Part shown: positions 25,401 to 38,600 of the stretch, piece by piece
Position numbering within the stretch: position 1 is the first letter of the stretch
How the letters are laid out: the number at the start of each line of letters is the position of its first letter
Source: Rotaria sp. Silwood1
Lineage: Eukaryota > Rotifera > Eurotatoria > Philodinida > Philodinidae
Reading direction: 5' to 3'
Length of the DNA: 64,000 bases
Assembly (NCBI GenBank): GCA_905250075.1
Contig: CAJNOP010000037.1
Coordinates: 22,540-86,539 of the forward strand
Made by a program: the position numbers and the translations under genes
Notes under the pieces: model-generated
Database searches by the model: none
What the model was told of the DNA's origin: nothing
The model's input: only the letters and a program-made list of their open reading frames with translations

Positions 25401-28309
25401 ATCATTTACTCATGTGAAGCAAAACTGTTGAAAGTCAGGTTAAAATCGATTTTCGTAAAATAATCGCGAAAAATCGATTATCTACGGTATTTTTTTTATT
25501 GAACTCAATACAACTTTTAATTGGAATCATTTTTTTTCGGCAGTACTCACGATCTAGAAATTATAAATCCTATAAAATTCTAGCAATTCAACAAAACCAA
25601 CATCTTGACATACATGTAGACAAAAAGAAATTAAGCAATTCATAACTATTCCTGGAATTCAACGGAAATGTAACAATCAATAGTGAAAGAAAAATCTATG
25701 CCTCTTTAAATATTATTAAGCATTAGAATTCTATTTTATTGTTAGAGTTGTCATAGATTTCTTGATTTCCTTAAGTTTCTGTAATTCATTTATTTTCTTG
25801 GATGTTTATTGATCTGTAGATTTGTGTGTTACTGTTTTAGAATAAAATTCTATACAATTTCTAATACCTGGATCATGGGTATATAGCTTTCGTCTTAATT
25901 CTGTTAAACTTAAGATTTTATATGCTAAATACATTAAAATAAATTTATTTGTCAGAAATCTAAATAATCTATTAAAAATCTAATCAACTGTAATTGATTG
26001 TTTGTTTACTCTATGGGAATCAATGAAAATCTCTCGAGTAGTTCTTATAGAATAGCAATGATAAAAAAGACGAAAACTACATCTGCTTTTGTCTGAATAC
26101 TGAAAAATTGGGTTACAATCTGTTCATAGGATTATGTAATTCGAATTCAATCCGATTCATTATCAAAATTTCATTCATGGATGTGTTTTTATTCAGTGTT
26201 GGAAGTATTATGTGTTTAAAGAACAATTTCCATAGTCATGTTATTTTTGATATAATCTTTTACCAAATGAAGTGTAAACTGTCTACGTTTTATTCTGCGT
26301 TTTGAATATACAGTTAGGAAATTGATTAGAATGAAAAAAATCGATTCCAAACTGTTCATCTAGTAAATAATTTATTTTTATCTTGTTTTTGTATATTTGT
26401 GTTTGATGAAATATCGTTCTTCGTTTAAGTTCATCGGTGTTAGAAATGAACAACGCCAAGATACGACTCGTAGTGGAACTATTGAAAAGAAGTCGACAGA
26501 AGAAAAAGAAGTATTACGCTGAACTAAACTGGTGAGATTAATGAGAAAGAATAGCTTATGTAATATTTCTGTAAAAATACAAGGACTACTTGTTAACTAA
26601 TGAACCATATCCGAATAGTTGTTCTATAATCGAGAAAGAAAAGAGTCTATATTGGAAGATTTAAAAGCTCATTGAACTTCTCATTAGAATGTAAGTGATT
26701 TTAATTAATCTGGTACGAAATACAGAATTCATATAAATCGAGGTGAATCTGTTTTCTAGAATGAATATTAAACATTTATTATTTCAGATGTGATGCTTTC
26801 CGAAATAGATATTCATGATATATCATTCCAAGACAAGAAGAAACTTCTAAAATTCAACCGACAAAATACTTTATTCAATCCTTAAGAAGATATTCTGTTC
26901 ATTAACAAATAGTCCTGGAAAAAATTGTATTGTTGTAGATTTTGTTTTTTCGACCTAATTGCAACAAAAGCAGTAGCAAATAAGAATAGTTATACGAAGC
27001 ACTTTGAACAAATAGTATTTTCCATTACTGCAATGAGAAACAGAGATACAAGAAAATGGAAAATATAAATAATTTAGCGATCTATTAACAAAACATTACC
27101 AATATGTTGATTAGTTGTGGAAGACAACTTACAGTAATAATTATTATCACATACGGTTTTTACATTCTTTTCAATTTCAATTATCTAATCGACATGAGTA
27201 TTTTGACAAAATAATTTTTTCAATACTATAAGAGAAAATCGTTGGCCATTTGAGTGTGAAGAAAAGATGTCCAGGGTTACCCTGCCGAATAGAGTAAACG
27301 TTAAAAAATTTTTCTCAGTCAAGATAAAGGCTACGAAGAACAATATCCAGTACATCTTTAGTCTAGAAAATACTACAAGAAAACTTATTTTTTAATTTGG
27401 CACTAGATTGTTGTTCAACATTCGACAAATAACTGCTATTTCACATATACAATTCAAAACAGCTTCACGTTATATTTTGCACTATGGATTCTCTTCATAA
27501 ACCATTTTATTTTATTTTCTATAAAAACCATTAGTACCATTGTTCATTTTTTTTAATTACAAAACGACATTTGGCTTTTGCCATAAAACAATACTCATAA
27601 CATAAAATACAAAAAAAAAAACAATTTACGAAGTTTTCGAATGTTATCTCTTTTATCTTTCTTAAAAGTGATGTAGCCGATGTTCGTTGTACATGAAGAT
27701 ATGAGGTTTTTTAAGTAAAAGAAATTCGTCTTATAATCATTGGCGAAATTGAGACATAGACTTCAACTTTTTCCACTATAATATAATGTAATTGAATACA
27801 AATGAATTCTATTCGTCTTAATTGAAAATTTTCTCGAATGATGTTTTAGAAAAATAATTTCAAGACATATTCAATTGAATCAAAATGTACGCTTTTTTTT
27901 CCTCACTAATAATGAATGACAAAGTTGATTTTCTATTATAAATTCAAATTATAAATTGAATGATTTCATAACAAACTATTTATACACGATCACATCTATG
28001 GTTATGCCATCGTCATAAAATGTGTAACCATTGACAACGTGCCTCTGTACATGCAATAATTATATATTGATGTCCTTCCATGTTTTTCTATTCATAATGA
28101 ATTAATGGATTTGGTAATAAATGGAAAATAGTCAGATTCAATTACAAATGTCATGCGTTTGGCAGGTCTTTTTCCATTCTACGTGGGAGAAAATGTGTTA
28201 TTAGTAGTGCAATAATATTTCCTCTTACTTTTTTTTGTTTGCCTACTGCTAATATAAAAGAACGAAGTTTTTACGGAATAAATGGAATAAACTACGTTCG
28301 AAGAGCAAG
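22472..28309. other. Large gene-poor intergenic region
   Basis: About 5.8 kb of AT-rich sequence. I looked for splice-linked exons, repeats and RNA genes on both strands and found no persuasive case. Short open frames such as 23012-23203 and 26108-26305 have biased composition and no motif. The right end must hold the promoter of the ARM-TIR-SAM gene. Old coding or mobile-element debris may exist but is too decayed to name. Confidence 0.45.
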
Positions 28310-31300
28310 ATGTCTAGACCAAAATCGCCAACAAATAATGTATTAAAAACTCTCGTTTATTTAATACAGAAAAAAAGTTTCTTTATATCTTAGGCTTCAT
28401 CAACGCCTCCATTTCCTTTGTCTTCCCAAGAAAATGGTGCAACATTACCACCTAATGATGGAAAACCAAAAGTAAAAGGATTATACACTCGTCAAGCTAC
28501 TCTCACGGATCCTTTGACACAAGTTGTCGTTTGCAAACGTTTAGCAAAAATGCCAATGCTTTTTCTTGCAGTAAGAAATAACAAATTTAAATAAATCTAT
28601 CTAAAACAGTCTTTCGATTCCAATTAGAAACGTCGACAAATGCGTAAAATAGCACTTGAAAATTCAGCTGAACAGTATACAGATGATAATGCTGGTATAT
28701 TGGCAGCATCACCAGGGACATTTGCATTCGAACGTGAAGCTAAAACATTTGATGAATATACACAAGAAGTTATTATATATATTTTTTTTTTGCGACAGAA
28801 TTCGATTATTTCTATTAATTCGCTTTGTTTCGTTCTTTTTAGTTAGAAGAAGTCTTAACAATATTGAGAAATATGAAACGTGAAGAGTATGAAAGTCAAA
28901 CAGCACTCAAAGTCTTACGATTTCTTGAAAATCTTATTCATCAACCTAAAGAATGGATTTCAGGGGCAAAATTAAAATTATCTGAAATGAAATTTCCAGG
29001 TTCGATTTTCATTTTTTCGTCTTATTTTATTAATTTCAATTTTATCATTTTCTTTTAAATATAGAAACGGCAATGACATTAATGAATAGTTATAAAGAAA
29101 AAGGTTATTTAGTACGACGCATTGTCTTTCTTCATAGTATATTACTTTACAATTCAATAACTAATTTTACTGATCATGAATTTGATAAAGAAGGACTTAT
29201 TAGAAAGGTAAATTTGCTTAAATGTTTAAGAATTTGTTCAAATCATCAAATATACAACATTTAAAAGATAATTTGTTTTCTTTTAGCAAGCAGCTGATGC
29301 TGGTTTTATTGAATTTGCCTGTGAAATTCTAAATGATTCATCCTATCTTGAATCACTTAAAAAATGTTACATTATTGATAGTCCAGAAGAAACAACAATA
29401 AATAATGACTTTAATAATTATCAGGTTGCATATTCATTTTTTTTCTATTTTCTTAAAATAATTTTTTTTTTAATTTTAATTAGAAAATTTTATATATTTG
29501 TGATTCAGCTCTTACAATTCTCTACAATATGGCAAATTTACCTGAATTAAAAATTCATTTTCGAGAGTGCAATGCAACGAATGTATGTATAATATTAAAC
29601 AAAATTAAATCATCAGAATGATAGTTTTAACTTGAAAGAATGAATACAACTGTAGATAAAATTTATTTAATAATTGTATATTTATCAATATCTATTACTT
29701 TGAAAACATAGATCTATGCTCATGAGGTTCAGAAGTCAAATGTATCGATCCATGGGTGATCAAAAAAATATGTCACATTGATTATTTATTTTTCCTTGAG
29801 GTTGTAGCAAATCTTCAAGTGTTACTAACTTTTACTAAACATCTGGTTGCTGATTCCTTATCTTTGAAAAACATAATCTATGACAAATAACAGAAAATCA
29901 GAAATCAGTGATTCACTTGTATGCATAATTGAAAATTATCAGCAGAAAACCAAATATCAGAGATAAAAAGAAACGAGAAATACTATTTCACTGACACTTA
30001 TCTTTTCTCAGTTACTGTGACAACGATTATTCGTTCTGCTCCAATTACGTGCTCTTACAATAATCCTAAGCCTTAGCAGTAACCTCATTCTGACTCTCAT
30101 TCACCCTCAAGTCAATTATTGTCTCATTGCTGGTTTCTTAGCTATTTTCAGTCTATGTAAAATTTCTTCATTGTAAACTAGAGAATCAATTTTGTTTCTT
30201 GAGTTCTAAGAACGAATGTTCTCTTTTCAAAGCTATTGATATTTAATAAAAGTCAAACTTTCTATGTCCGTTTAAATATATTCAATGCTCAATAAAGTTG
30301 TTAACGAAATAATACTGATATGATAACAATTATTCTACAGTACATCCCAGTAGTTCGTTAAGAAAAAAAACGTGAATAACTCTTAAATAATTCAAGCTAC
30401 CTATGTGAACATTCTATTATTGTACTCGATTGTTTTAAAAGTTTTGTATCGTATAATTTTATTTGCATTCATTGTTCAAAATGCTTGCACTGAAATGAAA
30501 CTCTCAAGATCACTGTTTTTAAACTTGTGAAAAACAAAACATTCGATAAAATTTCTTTTGAAATCATTGAAATTTTTTTCATCGATTCTTTTTGTTCATA
30601 TAACTTGATTTTTAACAAGTATCCTACAGACATTGTCTTTCATTTGTTATTATATAAAAAATTTGAGAGATGTTAAGTCCAATGAACGTGAAATCCATGC
30701 AAAAGAAACACCTATTTGAATTCACATCTTAGAGAAAAGACTCTAAAAACTGATGTACTCTTCATAGTCCAAATGTGAAGATACCTCGTTTTGTTGAACT
30801 ATTTACTGCTCAAAGAATGTTTTCAACTGATCAATCGTTTTTGGATTCAGACTCTGCGCATTACGTGAACTTCAGTGAGATATTGAAAAAATCTAAAAAG
30901 TAAATGTCAGTACGTCTTATATACAGAATTATAAACATTTTACTCTAATTTTAGTCTCTGATATAGTATATACAAACAAAGTGAATAACAACATTTTGTC
31001 CTGAGGTTTTGCTCATAGGCAGGTCTATCTGTCAGTACAACATTCTGAAAATTTCAGCACAAAAGAATGTTTTCTTTTCGAGATCTTAATACTCTGAAAA
31101 CAGAAAATCCTCAGATATTTCATTCAGTATTAGTAATTTTTGGGTCTTAAGTATCTCAGGAAAAAAAAATTCTTTTGAAATGAAAATTTCAAAGCATTTT
31201 ATTGACATATAGATCTGTTTATGAGCAAAATCTCAAGGTGAAATTCCATCGTTCAATTTGTTGATATATATCATGCCAGAGGCTAAAATTCTAGCATCTT

Positions 31301-33648
31301 ATGCACAGAGTCCGAGTCCAAAAGCAATTGATTAGTTGAAAACATTCTCTCGTGAATCTGTCATAATTGTGAATACTATTTAAAAAAAAACATTTCAAAT
31401 AATCAGAACACTTACTATCGATACACTTTCTTTAGTAATATAAAGTGCATGGACTTTTTTCTCTATCATCATATAGAGATCTCTTCAATACCATCTTTAT
31501 TTATCGTTTTTGTGTCTATTTCGACCATCAAGAAATGTGTTTCAATTCTAATGTTTATAGGCATAGACATTTTGTCAAAATTATCTTAAATAGAACTAGA
31601 AGGAATATCGAACGAACCTGAAGAAAATTCATATCAATCATTTGAACTATTCAAGAGCTATTCACGTTTTTCTTTTTATTACGACGGGCTTTCGGAACAC
31701 CCTGTTGAATATCTGAAGTTGTTTGACTATTTTTTGAATTCGAAATATTCTTATAGATTGTAGCCCAATATACAAAATTACCATCAGATACAATTCTTAT
31801 TCAATTTCCCGAAACCAGTGCAAATCAAGATTTCATAACTAGTATAAAAGAATTACAAGATGTTGTTAGTGCAATTCGTGTGACATCATGTTTATTACTT
31901 CCATTAATAATGAATGAAGATGAAGATAATATTTTAGCGGAAAATACATCAGGTAAAATAGATTAATATCTATATTAATAATATAATTTTATTAATTTAA
32001 ATAAAGATGTTCTTCCATTATTATCTGGAATGATTCAAATGTATAATGGCCATGATCAAAGATTCTATGGCTTTTCATTTATTGAATTAGTTGATGGTTT
32101 ATCTAAATTAATGGTTCGCGGTCGAACACATAAATATATTGATCAAAATCTTGTTAATATATTATTAAATATTCTTCAAAATACAAATCAAGAAGACTGC
32201 TTACTTGAAAGTGTATCTAATGCAATATTAAATGCATCATTTGATGAAAAAGTTCAAACATTACTAGATACTGACCATGCTATTGAAATTATAACATCAG
32301 CACGTAACAATTCTACAAGTCAACTTGTTCAAAAAAATTGTGAAGCAATTCTTTGGACACTAAATCGAATTCCACATCGACGTAAATAAATGATTACTTT
32401 ATTGAATTTATTTCATTAAGTTTATCAATAGGAATTTCAACATTAAGTAAAGCATGTGCATTAGACGGTCATATCATGATTTCATATAATCGCTCAGTAA
32501 CAGCTATGTGTTTAAAACTTCGAGATCGTTTAAAAGTAAACTATATTTCATTTTCATATTTTCATATTAATCTATCTGTCATAAATTAGGCTTTACACTA
32601 TCGTGTATGGCTTGATGTTGATAATATAAATGGTGGAGTTTTGGAATCTATGGCTGATGCTGTTGAAAAATCCTCGATTATACTTATTTGTATGAATGAA
32701 CAATACAAACAAAGTTATTATTGTCGACTTGGTTAGTTATATTTTGAAATCTAATAATTCATAAATCTTTATATCTTCTCCTTTCAGAAGCAGGTATGAA
32801 CTGAAATATATTTTTTGAAAGATATATGTTTGTCTTTTATCTCAAAAGAATATGCAACAGAATTAAGAAAACCATGCATTCCATGTCTTATGCAACCAAG
32901 ATTCCGCCCATATGGATGGGTAACTATTTAAAAATACGAATTTTTTTTTCTAATTCGTGACCTATTGTCTTTTTAGCTTGGAATAATTAAAGGTGCTAAA
33001 ATTCATGTTGATTTTGCTACATTACCGTAAGACCGTTTCTTTTATTTTAATTCATATAAAATATTGTTTGAAATAGTTTTGAAGAAGCATTCTCTGTTTT
33101 GATTCGTGAAATTGAAACAATAAAACAAGATGACATAGAAGAAGTTAATAATGAAAATGATAAAAAGAATGATAAAACTCATCGTCCACATGGTACGGGA
33201 CGTTCTACTATTGATACTATAAACGCCATAACTGGTTTGTATTTATTAAGATTATTTAAAAAAAATGCTATGATATAAGCATTTATATTTTTCCTTCCAT
33301 AAAGAACCAAAACAAAATAAACCAGTAAAACCAACTCTTCAACCTGGACATATTATTGCAAATTGGGATACAGCTGCAGTACAACAATGGCTTGAGCATA
33401 TTGGATTAACATAGTAATTTGATTGAATAACTTTATCCAGGAAGAAAATCTTCTGTTTTTCTTTCTTTAGTTTGGAACGTGCTTTTATGAATATTGATGG
33501 GAAATTACTTTGGCATCTATATCAAATGAAGCAATTAGCTGCTGATGCATATTATAAATTTCTTGATAAATATATTGATCGTGTACATATAGCGCGTATG
33601 AGTGATATACTCAAACTTGATCATGAGCTTGAATCACTTTTTCAATAG
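28310..33648 (+). CDS. Helical-repeat (ARM-like) - TIR - SAM protein, putative NAD+ hydrolase
   Basis: Seventeen exons (28310-28339, 28394-28570, 28628-28768, 28843-28999, 29065-29207, 29287-29424, 29484-29582, 31757-31952, 32007-32381, 32432-32535, 32590-32731, 32788-32793, 32849-32919, 32977-33026, 33077-33234, 33305-33413, 33471-33648) give 757 residues. Residues ~30-480 are all-helical, armadillo-like. A TIR domain spans about 497-625 (DGHIMISYNRS, YRVWLDVDNINGG, ILICMNEQYKQS, GAKIHVDF). Glu539 in GGVLESMADAV sits where the catalytic Glu of SARM1 (EAGKFEDKL) would be. A SAM domain ends the protein (about 682-757). SARM1 has the order ARM-SAM-SAM-TIR, so this is related in parts but rearranged. 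TIR NADases cleave NAD+ in axon death and immunity; activity here is inference. ARM and TIR are joined through a 50-nt intron whose splicing avoids an in-frame TAA. Exon 12 is only 6 nt. Confidence 0.88.
30338..31704. mobile_element. Palindromic mariner-type element inside intron 7 of the ARM-TIR-SAM gene (about 1.37 kb)
   Basis: The ends are CAGTACATCCC (left) and CAGGGTGTTCC (right, reverse complement). Inside them, long blocks pair in inverted orientation: 30361-30398 with about 31638-31675, the block around 30815-30866 (ending ACTCTGCGCAT) with 31302-31352, and 31007-31042 with about 31195-31232. Hence the whole insert is a diverged foldback with a centre near 31115. The right terminus resembles those of the elements at 12715 and 50807, typical of mariner-like TIRs. 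It explains most of the 2,174-nt intron. No transposase frame survives. Confidence 0.72.
32788..32793 (+). other. 6-nt microexon in the TIR coding region
   Basis: The hexamer AAGCAG lies between an acceptor (CTTTCAG) and a donor (GTATGAAC). Including it joins the flanking exons in phase (1 to 1) and yields CRLEAEYATELRKP, the expected AEYA segment after the cysteine strand in this type of TIR. Skipping it would keep the frame but delete two residues. Confidence 0.75.
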
Positions 33649-35675
33649 AGCAATACATCTTTACTTTTTGATTTTTTTGCTTTATATATAATATATTCTC
33701 TTTTGTTTTCTCCGATAGTTAATTTTAACATATACAACTTATTTCATATTGTCAATAAACATCTAAGAGATATTATTGTAAAATAAAACTATGATTTTTT
33801 TTTCATTTGAATCAAATCAGACAAACTATTGTAAGAAATAAACAATGTAATAAATCTGAATTTTATTCTAACAAAATAACTTCTACAAGGTAAAGTTTCA
33901 AGTAAATTTTATTATAACATTGATTATGATTAAATTATAAATAAAATTCAGAAGACTAATTGAATTTAATATGTAGTATAATTCTATTATGACTTTCTCC
34001 CATCAATCATTTATGTTGATTAAATGACAATTTAAGTGAACTTTTCAATAATAAAAATTATTATATAATTTTATCAGTTTTAGTCTCTTTGGTATTTATA
34101 ATTAATGTCAAGAAGAGTTATGGTAGTTCATTAGTCTTCGAATTATTAAAAATTTGAAAATCAAATCAATTTTCTTAATCTTGTTAATTATCGTTTGCAT
34201 TAAAATCTTTTAGTTCTGATTAAAAAATAAAGCAAACATACTCATACTCATTAACCTGTTATCATATCCATTGATTAAGTATGTCAATGTCGGTTGTAGG
34301 AGTCATTCTTTAGGGTATTGACAGAAATAGATGTTTTGTTGAAAATGCACGTATTTATAGTACAGTAAGCTTATTTGTTATTATTACTAAACATTTATTA
34401 ATTATTGATGTTTATATTTATTTGATAAAATCATAGGCATATCAGAGCGACATCGTTTCCACCTAGAAATCATCAACAGATAAGTTGGGAACCAATCAAG
34501 ATTTTGTGTCACATTCTTTTTTGTGGTCGAAGAGACGAGAAATACTCATCTAGTACTCGTTCGATACTTTTGATCAAGAAATAATACTGTTTTCTTTTTT
34601 ATAAGCAAGCGCTAACATATACGATAGAGAAAAATAAGCCATTAGACTACTGTTATATCTAATAGAATAGATTGTTTAGTATTTGTCCCTGTAATTTGAT
34701 GAATAGGCATTTGATTCTCAGTATTTATGAAACATCAAAGTCAATATGAAGAATAAGAGTTAATTGGTTAAAATAAGTATTTAAATTAATTAAACACATC
34801 GATGTCTTCTTCAATTATTTTGATAAAATCATTCGACTGAAGCTTATGTTTCTTTGCTAAATTACTTTCATTGTTTATATAGGACGGATGGGTTTAGTTG
34901 TTGTTGTTTTTTTCTGTCACTTTTTTTTCGCTACTTGTCTCTTTCTCGTTCTGTTGCTCGTTGACATCTTTTATTAGCCAAACAAGCAAGAGCTATGGAT
35001 CTGCGGCACGACTTTTCTTCATTGCCTACGACTATCTTTCATCGATCGTGTGTTTGTATATGCGTGTGTAAGAAAGAAAGAAAGAAAGGAGCCATATAAA
35101 TCTCTTGAGATGAGCATTCTTTCTTTTTTTTTTCTGTCAATACTTACACAAATGTTCTATTTTTTCCTACTATCAATTGCTTCATTCTTAATAGTAGTGA
35201 TGAAGAATAGCAATAGTTGTTAGGCAATCAATGCTTAAAGAAACAAAATAGTAATTGACTTAGATACTTCCACAGAGTAAATTTGACAAGTCGATACCAT
35301 CGATTAAATATTGATTTTACTACGAGAAAACTCATTTAAAATAATACAAAGAATATAAAAGATAGAAACGTTGATTAACTAGAAAAGAAGTATCTTTGTT
35401 TTTTTCCGTGCACAATATCACCTTGACAAAATGAGCCAATCGAACAGTCGATCAGTTGCTGATTTCTCTAAAATAGTACGAAGGACGCAGAACGCGTGTG
35501 GGAAAAAAGAAAAAAAAAGAACACATTTATGGTAAGCAACATGAAGTTACCGATCTCTTCACTTTCCTGAACTTGTTTTACAATAAATATTCATCATTCA
35601 TATATGATAGATATTTTTAAAATTTCAGATGTTTCTGTGAAATCATTAATTTAAATATTTAGAAAACAATATTCA
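33649..35675. other. Intergenic region; poly(A) signal at 33754
   Basis: About 2 kb between the ARM-TIR-SAM and neuroglian genes. AATAAA at 33754-33759, about 105 nt after the stop, is a good poly(A) signal. The rest is AT-rich, with a short (AAAG)n run near 35066-35085. The neuroglian promoter and 5' UTR must be at the right end. No further gene was seen. Confidence 0.55.
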
Positions 35676-38600
35676 ATGGCCTTGTCAAATTTTGTATATA
35701 GTTTCTTTTTATTCTCTATTGTACATTCAAGTAAATCTATGATTACTTTTTTTTTTTGGTATCTTTTTGCGTATAAAAATATACAACTTTCTCTTAACTA
35801 GTTCCAATGCCACCGGCAATATTAGAAGAACCTGATTCGGATATAATTTCTGATCCACGTATTAATCTCGAATTGATTTGTCTAGCAAAAGGTGATCCAA
35901 CTCCAATTTATACATGGACTAAAAATGGACAATTTTATGCAATAAACGCACAAAATAATCATGTTTTTATGGCAAATGATTCCGGTACACTTACTTTTAC
36001 TCAACCAACAATTATCGATCAAGGATGGTATCAATGTAATGCAACAAATATTTGGGGTAAAAAGAAAATAAAACTAGACATCGAAAAGTTCATCTAAAAA
36101 TGTTTTTTCTAATTTTTAGGTACTGCAGTGTCACGTCGAGTTCGTGTACGTCTCGCAGAACTTGGTGTGTTTCCTATTTATGAAAGAGCTCAAATAATTC
36201 AAGTAAGACGTGGTGATTCATTAAGAATTCCATGTAATCCACCAACTGGTGTACCCGATCCGGAAATTTATTGGACAGATAATGCAAATATTGGTGATCG
36301 ATTTGGTTTTCGTGTTGCAAACCCGCGCATACAACAAGATTATGATGGTTTGTTCGTGATAATTTAAACAAAAATTTTTCCGATTATCGTTTCTATTTTT
36401 GTTTTTTTAGGAAATCTTTATTTTCTTAATGTAAAAGATGAAGACGAACAAAAACAATTTATATGTAATGTATTTTCTCGTAAATTGAATATTATTCGTC
36501 GTGGTACATTAACAAAATTACAAGTTATTCGATCAGATCCGATTGATCGCAAACCAATGAAATTATGGTCATCAGAAACATATAAAGTTTTTTTAAAAGG
36601 ACAAAAATTATCATTAAAATGTATATTTGAGGGTTTACCAACACCTGATGTCATATGGAGGAAAATAAATGGTCGGATACCTGAAAGACGCTCTTCTATT
36701 ATTCTAGAGAAACAAGAATTAGTTATAAATGATCTTCAATATGAAGATACAGGCGTATATGAATGTCGAGGACATAATGGTAAAAAGAATTTTTTTGTCA
36801 TTAATATGTTATTGATTTTAATTGAATATTTAAGAATTGGGCTATGATGCATTTAGTATTAATGTTAAAGTTGAAGCTCATCCATATTGGATAGAAAAGC
36901 CAAAAGACGTGTATGTAACAGAAGGGGAGACAGTTGATGTTACTTGTAATGCAGAAGCTAAGCCAGTATCAAAAGCTACTCAATGGTTAATTAATGGTGT
37001 ACCATTACAAGATATCAACGTTCCATACAATCCACGCCGACTCGTTATGAAAAATCGCATAGTTATACAAAATGTAACAAAATCTGACACAGCTGTTTAT
37101 CAATGTAATGTTTCTAATATACACGGTTATGTTTTTGCAAATTTTTTTATTAATGTTATTTGTAAGTTTTTTTTTGAAAATTCATTTCATTAGATTATTT
37201 ATATTGATATTATTGTTCTATTAGCGGAAAAGCCAAAAATTCAACGTGAACCGGATGCACTTTATCGTGTTGTCGAAGGACAAAACATTATTTTACCATG
37301 TGAAACAAGTGGTATACCATCGCCTAAGGTCTATTGGTATAAACGTAATCAAATTATTGCGGGTGCAAGGTATGTAATTAATTGACATTTTTCTATCTTT
37401 TGTTTTAATCAATTCATATTATATATTAATATCCGCATATAAGTATGTGTGTTATGTCATCTAGCATTTCTATCGGTATGAACAAAAAAAACAAACGCTT
37501 ATATTCTTCTAACAGCACTTTAAATTTCTATGCTAAACAAAGCTTTAAAATCTTTTATTTATGATTTATTTAATTGAATTGAATTTTCGACATCATAGAT
37601 ATTCCACATCAAAAGATGGAAGTTTAACAATTCAAGATGTATCACTATTAGATAGTGGAGTTTATGTATGTAATGCAACAAACAAATTTGGTTCCGATAT
37701 ACGCAATACAACATTAAGTGTTAAACAAAAAACACGTATTCAAACTCAACCAAGTAATCAACAAGTACGTCGAGGTCATCAAGCTATATTTCGTTGTACA
37801 GCTGTTGCTGATACATCATTAACCTATGATATTAATTGGTATAAAGATGGTAACTTATTGACTTATACAGGCCGTTTTATTAAAGACATAACAGATCAAA
37901 ATACATTAAAAATTGTTGATGTACAATTCGATGATGCTGGTTCATATATATGTCGTGCAAGTACAGAATTAGATTTTGATGATGCAAGCGCAACATTAGT
38001 TGTACAAGATCGACCAAATAGACCAAAAATAACTAAAGTTATTTGTAACGGATCAACTGATTCACCATTTGCCATTGTTCAATGGCAAGGAACAGGTTAA
38101 AAAAGAATTTTATCCTAAAAAATTTCAAGACAAAAAAAAACGAGATTCTGTTTTTTATTCAGGTGATAATAATGCACGAATACTCTATTATGAATTACAA
38201 TATAATACATCATTTCAAACAAATGATTGGACATCTGTACCAATTGAACAACGAAAAGAATCTTTTAATGAAGTTCAATCACCAGATGGTTCTATTAAAT
38301 TAGAACCTAAAACTACAAGTAATAAATAAATAATATATTTAAACAAAAAAAAGTATTAACTATTTTTTTTTTCTATAGTTTTTAATACAACCCATATTCC
38401 ATCAAATCAAAATGCTTTACGTGTATCATTATCATGTTGGGCTAATTATACATTTCGCGTTATTGCTTATAATCGTGTTGGTGCAAGTGATTCAAGTTCT
38501 ATTTCTGAATCAATGTGTACCACAAAAACATGTCGACCTAAGATGAATCCTATTGGTGTTAAAGCTTCAACTACACAATCTATACCATTATTAATCGAAT

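Noticed and set aside
27268..27310. CCAGGGTTACCCTG-like palindromic words here and a similar CAGGGTAGAGTAACCCTG at 58602-58619.
   Set aside because: They may be the end of a mariner-like element, but I could not find a paired opposite terminus at either place.
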